Source of the DNA: Phoronis australis
Lineage: Eukaryota > Phoronida > Phoronidae
Assembly: GCA_002633005.1 (NCBI GenBank)
Contig: NMRA01000104.1
Location: 8,824 to 72,823, forward strand
Direction: 5' to 3'
Length of the DNA: 64,000 bases
The notes below the pieces were generated by a model, which made no database searches, was not told the origin of the DNA, and saw nothing but the letters and a program-made list of their open reading frames with translations. Below are positions 1-10,500 of this stretch, one piece after another (position 1 is the first letter of the stretch; every line of letters begins with the position of its first letter). The position numbers were made by a program, and so were the translations under genes.

Positions 1-345
1 TACATCCTGGTACGCAGCAACAGTGTGGCATGTTGACTGACTAGTAAATGAAAGCAAACGACGACGGAACTTAACACAACCGAAGTAGAACAATGACTGA
101 CTCGGCAGCTCTCACAGTCAGACTATATGAAAAGAAATTGGCGCGAAATGCTTGCCTCCTAAAACGTCAGTTCCGGAGTAGCGGACGAGTAATTAATAAA
201 ATTCCGTAAAGCTGTAATTAAGTGGAAAATATGTCTAGGATAACCAACCAACCTTATTTTAGCTCAAAATGACATGGAAAAAGGTTGCCTTCGCCTTTAA
301 GGTTTATTGTAAACCAGTACAGTTTTGCATAACATTAAAACTGAT
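1..345. other. No recognised feature (upstream intron or gap)
   Basis: AT-rich sequence with no convincing exon, RNA gene or repeat. It probably lies in a CCZ1 intron, because the next CCZ1 exon upstream of 1468 is not found in the window. Confidence 0.4.
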
Positions 346-349
346 CTGG

Positions 350-1320
350 CATGTATTGCGTGACTGATCTGTTTTTATCAGATTTTTTATGCACCCACAT
401 ATTTATATGTGTGGTGCATTGTGTCGTCATCCTTGTCTGTCTGACCTCCGCTGCTGGGTCTCCAAAGCCCTTCAGTTTTCTTGGTTTGTGTCTGCAATTG
501 TTTCACCTAAACCTCTGTAGGATCTTTGTCAAAATTGACGAGTGTATTTTTATGAACGTGATAAGGAATGACAACGACTTTTGAACGTTTCTGAATACTA
601 GTGTGCCCCCTAGTGGTACTTTTATTTCCTATGTTTTCTTCTGTATCTTTGAAGTTTCTAAACGGCATTTCATGAAATTTGGTAAGTAGGTCTCTGTTAA
701 AGAGATGATAATACCTCATTTTCAGATCGATTTGACTTATTGTTTACGTCATCCTTTGGCCATTTTTATATGTTTTCAAGCTTTTTGCATCTACTTCTCT
801 ATCGACGAAACCACTGTAAGTATCATAAAAACTGGCGTGTGTTTCTTCTGGGAAATACATGCAGATGATTATTTTCAACTGCTGTGGCATCTTCTAGTGG
901 CAGTTTTGTTTTTTGCCTGTTGCTTGACGGATCTTGATGAAATATTCTAATATCTGACCACTGCAGAATGCTCTAGTGGCAAATTTGTTTTTCTTTGCCT
1001 TTGTCTAGATATCCATTACGTTGCTTGTTACATGTACGTGAAATTTGGCAAATAAGTTATTATCATGTTTATTACAGCACAAGCCTGTTTAAGACTGACT
1101 TGATCTACGTTATTCCCTCTATTGACCTTTTTTGTAAAATTCTTTGTTGTGTGAAGAATCATGATGAAAGGTGACAGCTTTTTTCTGTTGAAGAGAACAT
1201 TGCTGACTTGCTTTGCACCCAGCAGAGGCTATTTTAAGTTTAATAGCATTGCTCCCTCTAGTGGGAATATTTAGAATAATGATCATTCTTTGCTCCTCAT
1301 ACGATGCTTGGGCGCGTGCA
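350..1320 (+). mobile_element. Composite tandem-core element, copy A
   Basis: Left end holds tttttatgcacccacatatttatatgtg (hairpin about 392-412). Then come degenerate ~140-bp subunits, each ending in a ctagtggc-type block: 606, 893, 973 and 1256. Subunit order matches copy B at 8521. The right end near 1300-1320 (cttgggcgcgtgcat) resembles the right ends of copies B and C. No coding capacity. Confidence 0.6.
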
Positions 1321-1467
1321 TATAAATGCTGGTGTTGTTTAATGGTTTGCTGAATTCTGTTGTGTGTGCTATTGGAAGATTTGTCATAGTTATCTTTGTT
1401 TCTTTGTTTGAAATGTGCCCTCCTGTGCTCAATACTGAATGGTTTGGTTTCTGTTTCTTCATTTCAG

Positions 1468-1551
1468 TTATTTATGGGAAGTTTCCTCTGCATTGTAAAT
1501 AAAGGGAATGTAAACAGCCTGATTCAAAGACTGGACCATTTTTTCTCCAGG
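1468..1551 (+). CDS. CCZ1: CCZ1 exon (first one visible)
   Basis: The exon starts after the acceptor tttcag and reads LFMGSFLCIVN then LIQRLDHFFSR, matching the stretch at the end of the first longin domain in animal CCZ1. It ends in phase 0 before the strong donor gtaagt. No convincing upstream exon is present between 1 and 1467. Confidence 0.85.
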
Positions 1552-4500
1552 GTAAGTGTGCAAGGGATATAGCTAGACTAGGAACAGCTCTAATTAGTTT
1601 TGAATTGTTGGCTCTGCTGGCACTTTACGACTGTTCTTTAAATATGCCAAAGTCTGACAGTAATTTTTTGTATTATTGAGTCAAGGTTAAGTCATAAGTA
1701 ACTGTGATGCTGTTACCTCATTATGAATTCCTGAGTTTCAATTTTACATGTCAGATGTGAGGTGTAATTTGTTGCACTAGTGTTTTAAAACAGAAGGTCT
1801 TTACATGAAAGTAAAAAGAGTTGAACTGAAGATTTTGCATTAATTATCTTTTCTAGTATTTACTTACCATAAAGTTGAACCAGTGTGATATCTTGGACAT
1901 TCACTCGGGCATCAGCTTCCTACCTCTAGACAAGAATATGTATCTGAGGACACAGTGCTTGATTAATCACCTAGAAGCTGACTTTCCTGACATCAAGTAC
2001 ACAGCCTTCCTCTATAATGACCAGTTGGTCTGGTGAGTCATTACTAGTACACAGTAAATTACAACGATATTTTTCAACTTCATTTTTACGTTCAGTCCTT
2101 GTGTCCCTTGATATTTTTCAGTTGAGACTTTCAGTTTTCACTCTTCACGAAGTTTACATATCCCGTACTATGTGCATAAAAATAATACACGGGTTTCTAT
2201 TGTGTATTTACTAGGAGTGGTTTGGAGCAGGACGACATGCGTATCATGTATAGGTACTTAGTCACAAGTTTGTTTCCAAACTACATGGATCAAGAGTTTC
2301 ATGGTTCAGTCACCAACAGGACGTCCACTGTAGGAGCACATTATGGAAAGTGAGTCCTTTATCCAAGTGCATGGGCAGTATTACATGATGGCGTGATCTT
2401 ATACAATACAGTTTGTGAATATTTTGTTGTAAAACAGCGGTGGGGCGTTAAGAGCACTAGGTCTGCATGGCTGTTGTAGGCAGGTGGCCTTGCCATCCTC
2501 CTGGGCTGAGTTGCATAAAGCTTCAAAAGTTATCCGCTGGATAAGTTTGATTGTTGCATGACGTCAGGTGCATTGTTCAACAATAACAACGTGACGCGTG
2601 ATAATGCGACGTCATTGTTGCTATACGGCGTATAACTTTTATGCAACTGGGCCCAGGTGTACGGGCACTGCTTCATTGCTGCCCATTTGACAAATGTACC
2701 GTGAATACATTCTTATTGTCTCAATCATTTTTTAGCAAAGCAATACTGTGCCTTTTCACGTGGACTTCATTAAACCACTGAATTTGCCAGTGTCTACCAT
2801 TTGGCATTAATCATGTTACCAATATGAATAAGATGGTAGACTTAGTCAAACAAGGTTGGAAGGAGACACTCTGTAATTTGCTAACTTTTTGCCAATAAGC
2901 ATTGATCTGAATATAATTTTTTTGTACCACTAAGAAATGATTGCAGTAAAAATACAATTTGGAACAATCTTTAAGATTTGGCACAAATTCAACCTGAAAT
3001 TGAATTTTGTATTTTAATGATTGACACTTAAATGATTTTGACATGCATCATATTTCTTAAATATTGGACACTGCATTTTGTGTCAACAGAGTCTGAAAGT
3101 AGACTTGGCATTTCATAAAATCACCATGTGTCCTATATTGCGTAACATTAGGGATGATGATATTTTTGTGGCTGTTAATAATTTTTTAACTTCGGACATC
3201 CAATTTTGCCTGCTTCTGAAATTTGATGTATGCCCTGACTATGAGCAAAATCATAATTTTTTCACAGTCACAAGCTGTAGACTTTTTATCATACTTCAAT
3301 ACTGGATAATTGCAACCAAGTTTTTGATTGTGATCAAACAGATTTGTAGGACGCTATTAGTCTGGTAGTTGTATTTTACTTCAGATTCATGACGGGCCCA
3401 CCAGACTTGAAGAACACAACACACCTAGGTAAAGTCCCACGGGTTTTCGTCAACATAGACACTACACATGATGAGTGCCACCTAGTGGTTTACAGGGCAC
3501 TAAGTGCTACCATATGTATGCTTGTAGATGGTAAGTGTGCAATGTAGTGATGACTTTGTTCTAATGATTTGCAAATTGTTTTAGGGACAGGAGAAAATAA
3601 AATGTTTATACCAGGTATTTCTAAAAGACTGACTGTCAAGGGGCACATTAATTTTATTTTCTGGTTACAACATGAGTTGGTGTAATACTGTCGTTCATGG
3701 TTGAGATATGAATGACATAAGACTATCAATGCTGGTAGGTTTATTCAGTGAAAGCACGTGCTAAACAGCATCTGTATAGAATGAAGTGCATTTTATCATA
3801 CCTATGGAACCACCAGCCTTCTGCAGTGTGCTTTCTATTCGTGTGTTTCTCTCTCTACTTGCGACGCATGTGTTACGACTGTTTTCTGATTTACTTACAT
3901 TTCACCAGAGTCTTGTTTGTGATTGTCAGTTTTGCTGTAAAGATAATGAATTATTAAGTCCATTGAATCATTGGTTGTTATGATTGGTGTACATATTGAA
4001 TATGTTGGACTGTGGATGTAACAGCACTTGTGCTTACTTTCTTATTGATGATAGGTTAACCAAAAACCAAGAATATCTAGTGAGTCATTGTCACCTACTG
4101 AAGTAAATGAATGGCCATTCTATCATTCCTTTTCAGTATCAAGCACATTGACTTTTGACTTCTTTAGAGCTGTCGATGCTTTCCTTGGACCTCAGCTAAG
4201 TGCTGTCGCATCAGACATAAGTGAACAGTATAATAAAAAGACAGTCCCAAGGTATGTTGTTTATATACGGGCTTCATGCAGCTGTTTAAGTTGATTAAAG
4301 GTAACCATCTGCTCGCGTTGCTGTGTGCAAAAAATGAAGCCTTGCTTAAAGGCTTGTCAACTCCAAGGTGGAGCAAAACATTTTGTGGCGAAGTACTGTA
4401 GTTTCCAGAACGAACTTGAAATTTCATTGAAAAACGTTGTGACTTGAATTTTCAACAACGATAGATCATATTAATGAGATCGATAATGTTTTGAAGTCCA

Positions 4501-7500
4501 TTGAGAAATTCGATGCCTTGAAAGTTTTTCAATTTTTTTTCCTTCGAGTTGTTTTTACTTGGCTGACATACATAATCATTCTAGTGCGTTTCTCAGTTTG
4601 AACTTTAGGATCGCTATTAGCATGGGTCGTTCCAGTCTCCATCTTCCTGTGTATTTGCTAAGAGCTGGGTTTGTTTGACGCTGGTCTCTCGTATACCAGT
4701 GATTGGTGGTATTTGTTGAGAATTTGTTCGTTTAAAAAGACTTCTTAAGCCCTTATTTAAGCATATTTTGTTGAAGTTATATCAGACCTTCCTGACATGT
4801 CTGTATGTAGACATTCCTGACATGTCTGTATGTAGACATGCCTGACAAGTCTGTAGATGTTCCTGACAAGTCTTTATCTAGACATCCCTGACAAGTCTGT
4901 ATGTAGACATTCCTGACATGTCTGTATGTAGACATTCCTGACATGTCTGTATGTAGACATTCCTGACATGTCTGTATGTAGACATGCCTGACAAGTCTGT
5001 AGACGTTCCTGACAAGTCTTTATCTAGACATTCTGACAAGTCTGTATGTAGACATTCCTGACATGTCTGTATGTAGACATTCCCAAAAAGTCTGTATGAC
5101 TTAGACATTCCTGACATGTCTGTAAAACTATGTTGACATTCCTGACAAGTCTGTATGTAGACATTCCTGACAAGTCTGTATGTAGACCTTCCTGACAAGT
5201 CTGTATGTAGACCTTCCTGACAAGTCTGTATGTAGACCTTCCTGACAAGTCTGTATGTAAACAAATATGTACAAAGCTATAGATTTAAATTCCATTAGTA
5301 ATTAATGTAAATATGGTTTAAGCAAGTGTAAAACAATTTAACACAATTCCTAACAGCATTTTGGAGAATAGTTACGTACTTAAAGCATAGTGTGTGAAAC
5401 TTTTATATAAATCCAGTCTGACATTTCTGAGATATGTTGTTTTGAATTTAGTCAAATTTGGACATTTTGTTAGGGTCCATCACAACCTTAAAAGACTAAT
5501 TCAAGGTTGAAATGGAGTGGTTCACTTCCACGTGCCCGCTATCTGCCGTTAAAATGAAACACACAGACTTGCATTTTTTGTAGATTTTTTTTATAATGTT
5601 GTTCGAGGAGGTACTTAATTGGGATTTTCATTCTTCGCAGACAGCTGCACACATCTCGTAAAAACAGAATGAATATTGTATTAGAATCTACATCAACACA
5701 AAGCCAAGAAATATTTGGCCTTCTGTGATGTTTACAAGCAACATCACTGAACCCAAGGGTAGTGCAATACATGAGTGTATATTGGACGTGTCACTCAAAA
5801 TCACAGATTGATCTATGTCAGATTCCCTACTAAAGGGCGCACTTGACAGGTCAGGAAGTCTATCCGTTGTTGTGTTTCTTATAATTAGAAAATATTTGGG
5901 GGGGGGGTTAAAAACAGTGCAATGGGTTTTCAATTTTACTTCAATAAATAAGCACTTTGTAGATTTATGTTACGTAGAAAAAATGTAACTTTCAAGGAAA
6001 TTACCTTCTAAGCAAATGGGTCCCTTTTAATTGCACTATCTCTCTAAAGTGGTGGGTTTTTATTAAGCCAACTCTAAAGCTGTGAATAATCCTATATTTC
6101 TTCAGCAAAAATAGTGGAGTACTTCTCGAGTAACTAAGTATGTTCAGCATCTACCCAAACATGGTGGCAGGGTTAGAAAAGTGTTCTTTCTTAGTTTTTG
6201 GTGGACAATGGATAGAGTTCTTATTTTGTTGCAACCAAGAGATACGTAGGTACTCTAAAATTTGAACTGTCACAATAAAATTGGATTATTGTCACAAAAT
6301 GCACTCAGATTTGAACATCGCATAGTAAACAATTTAGAAATGTATACCCATGTTTTTGTTTTATTTTTTCACCTTCATTTCACACATAGTATGGTGTGAC
6401 TTTTATTACACAGTTGTGACATGGCTGAAAAACAATTCGTGTACACTGATGTCAAAAGTGCGTTAGCAAGCAAAAACCTTAACCTAATGCAGAGTACCGT
6501 ATACCTTGACTGACAATAGTAATATTACAGTGAGGTTGCATTGTAGTACAACCTGATATAAAGTATTGGTAAGATTTCAATTTAATTGTAGAAATATGTG
6601 AAAAGGTAATGAATTGACCTACATGTTGCATGCAAGAAAACTAACAATTCTTACTTATGACATGAATTGATGTTTCATTAAATTCTGATTCCATCGAGTC
6701 ATATAACTGGTCATGAAGTTTGTAAGTCTTAGTGAGTAATGTATACACCCACCAATGGAGGTAAAGCACTATACTTCAACTGTTCGTCTTCAATAGAATG
6801 TAAACATTTTCCAAAATATGGGTGCTTAAAGTTTCAAACATCATTATGAATCAACTACGCTAGTACTCGACAATTGTCATCAACATATCGACCTGTAATG
6901 TGTGAAAACTAACTATGACCAATCGCAATCCATAGCAAATGCACTAGCAGATGGCTACCAGAACGACCCACGCTACTAGCCACTCTAGCGGCAAGTCCTC
7001 CTTTATCACCACCTCTTGCTTTATTGGATGACCCTGTGATAACTCATTTACAATAAGTTACATCTATCCACCCACGTAGTAGTTAGTGACATTGTATGCT
7101 CCATTTGTTTCAGTTTGGTGGAGCCATCCTTCAAATATGTTTACTTTAATCACATGAATCTTGCCCAGAAGACGACAGTACACGCTGACATTAGGAAAAC
7201 CTCCAGTGTCAACATACCTAAAGACATACTCAAGCTATTGGGAGACATGAACACGGACTTGTCCAAGTAAGGATTCTTCCTTGTCCATTCATAACAAAAG
7301 CATTGTGGTTTACTTTAAGGCGACTTATGAGTGTCTTGTCATTCTATTTATCAGAGACTGTTCATTCATTTTCTATGGCATAACCATATTCATTTCAGAG
7401 CTTGAAATTTCCCTCAATAAGATTTCCTCTTTTTTGGTTTCGATTTCCTGTTAATTGATTTCCAGTTTCATATCTTTGGCCTCTTATTATTTTTACTTTA

Positions 7501-10500
7501 TTCATACAAAATCATATCTTTCAATTCAATTTTACTACACAAAAATATTTTTATCACACCAGCCTATTTGTGGAACGATACATCACCTGGAAAATTTTCC
7601 TCTTTTTTGTCGTGTAGTGAGAAAGGTGTGTAGTATTGCACTTGCAATAGCTCAGCGTTTGCTTTATTATGTATATCCACCAGATTGGAATCCTTTGTCG
7701 AGTACTGATTATCTGTCACTGGAATTCCCTAACTGTCTGTGCATTAGTATTTGCTATGTCCATCTGACAGAGTGTTTTGGTGTTAGTAATCATAGTAATT
7801 CTTCGTTGATGTATCTCACTAAAGGGGGACGGAAGATAGTGAGATCATTGCGAAGACGTTTTCTGACTACTGGATAGTTGGCAAGAAGTCCGACCAAAGA
7901 GAGTTCTATGTGGTTATCAATCAGAAGAATGCTAACTTAATCGAGATTAATGGTAAGTGTTCTCTAATAGCGCAATTTTAAGGTTACATGTACTCTAAGA
8001 CAAAATGTTGTCATAAAATATCTTAGTAGCTAGTTACTGTCAAAGCATTTACTCTTTTGCTGCCAAGCACGCTTTTCGGCGAGTAACCCATTCAGTCTCA
8101 AGCGTGCTGATCGGCAAGTTGGGTAGTGTGATTCCCGGTCATGAAACTGGAGAAGTGGTATGTGACGGACAAGAACAGGAAAACCATTTGCACATTCTTG
8201 ATGAGATGGTTGCTAGATATCTTGTTAAACTGGCCCTCATGTCTTTTAAACCATGGAAGGCCCCTGGGCAAGACATGGTATTTCCTAAGATGCTACAGGA
8301 AGCAGGAACCAAGCTTTTCAAAATCCTGCCTAATCTTTACTACGCCAGTCTTAAACTAGGCTACGTCCCAGAAACCTGGACGGACCGCCAAACACGGTTC
8401 ACTCCGCATCCATTACGCAGCTGGCGAAGCCGATTTCTACATTTTATCTCCAAGGCTGTGCAATGGTGCCACGTCCATAGTTATTTTATGAAAGGAAATT
8501 TATTAACTAGTCGCTGGATGTTTTTTATGCGCCCACATATTTATATGTGGTTGCCATTTCTGTCCAGGCATCCAGCATCTACAGCTGTATCTCCCAAACC
8601 CCTCGCAGGATCTTATTGAAATTAGGCTGGTATGTTCGATGAGGGCAACGAGTTTCCGACCGACCCGAATACCGCTGTGTCCCCTACTGGCAATTCCAGT
8701 TTTTTACGTTTGCTTCTGTATCTTCAAAGGTCCTCAGTCGATTTTCATGAATTTTGGCATCTGTTAATGAGATGATGCTGTCTTTTTTGTTTTTGGATGG
8801 ATTCAAGGCATTTTGCACCACCTAGTGGCCATTTTTATTGTTTTCGAGTCTGTTTTTTGGCATCCTCCCATCAACCAAACCGCTGTAAAAATGATTGTGA
8901 AAATTGTATGATTTTACTATGAAGAGAACAGATGACGACAATTTTCTGACAACTTTGACTACTGTGGCGTCTCCTAGTGGCAGTTTTTTTGCGCCTATGG
9001 CTGTATCTCCTTAACAATATTCAGGATCGTTACTAAATTTAGCAAGTGTATTTATATGAATTTGACTACAGACGATAATGGCTTTCGGATGGATCTGACT
9101 ACCGGTGTGCCTCCTAGTGGTATTTTATTTTTTTACGTTTACCTCTATATCTTCAAAGGTCCTCAGCGGATCTCCATAAAATTAGGAATATAGGCATCTA
9201 TTGGTGAGGTGACACCAACCTCCCATTTTCTGATGGAATTGGGGTATTTTGCACCACCTAATGGCCATTTTTGCTGTTTCCGAGTCCTCCCCTCTATCAA
9301 CCAAACCATTCTAAGGATGATTGTGAAAATTGGCATAGATGGTCTTAGTGTGAAGAAGATGGTTGACAATGATTTCTGACAATTTTGACTTCTCTGGCAC
9401 TTCCTAGTGGCAGTTTGTTTTTGCACTCATAGCTTATCTCCTAAACCTACAGCAGAATCTTTATTGAATTTTGCAAGTATATTTATATGAAGTTGACAAC
9501 AGACGAGGACGACTTTCAGATGAATCCGGCAAATGCTGTGCTCCCTAGTGGCAATTTTTTTGTTGTTTTCCTTTGCTGCTCTGAAGTTCCTTGACAGATT
9601 TTTATGAAATTTGGTAAATAGCTTTCTATTAAAGAAGCGATGGCATGTTCCCGTTTCAGATGAATTTAATATATTTTGCGCCATCTAGTGGCCATTCCCA
9701 GAAGCACACCGTTAGCAATGCATTCGTGGGCGCATTTCAACGCTCCATGTTGCTCTTGTTCATTGTAATAATGACATAATATCATGTCGAATATCATTTC
9801 TGGGAGTGAAAAATCAGCTTAGATGATGGCCAGCCAGGCATAGAAAAAAATCTTGGCACATTTGTTTCAAGCAAAAAAGGAAGAAATATTCGGTTTATCA
9901 GGCTATCAGAAGGTTGTCCAGTCTTATTTCAGAAGGATGTTCTAGATCATGGAAAGCTTCTCCAGGACCGTGTACTGGCCAGAACCAACTATGCTATAGT
10001 TTTGGTCTTACTCCGAGTAATTGATTTTGAAATCTGCAGACATTTTCTTGTGTTTGTACACAAAGCTGAGGTTAAGCCGGCCAGGTCTTAGAGCCACAGA
10101 AATGAATCATCTGGTGAAAGCTAAGTTTGATTTCTCAGAAATCAACCGTTTTTATTTGTTTGAAGTTTTTGGTGATTGTATTTCATGAATAACTCATCTT
10201 CTTCACAACATTTGTTGAAAGTTGTTTGCAAATATTATTTTTAAGGATCAGTTGGCATCTGGGACACTATTTAAATGTCAGATTAGACGATCTTACTAGA
10301 TGAAGGCAGACAATGTAAACATTGGTTTGTCAACTTTCTCCCCTTACTGTTGCTGCCAAACTGATAACGATATGGCTTAACTCAAATTCCCGATCACCCA
10401 AATCTGGAGACTCACCTCAAAGGGCGGAGGCATCACAGTACTAGTAGTAATCTGAATAATACACTAGAATGTTGTACATCCATGGCATATGCTGTGAACA

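Noticed and set aside
1-45. Possible end of the preceding CCZ1 exon (cagcaacagtgtggcatg resembles QCxM)
   Set aside because: No frame gives the conserved residues in order and no usable donor follows; likely chance.
4878-5264. Repetitive - strand open frames of 74-128 codons
   Set aside because: They are translations of a 25-bp minisatellite; the frame stays open because the unit lacks stops in most phases.
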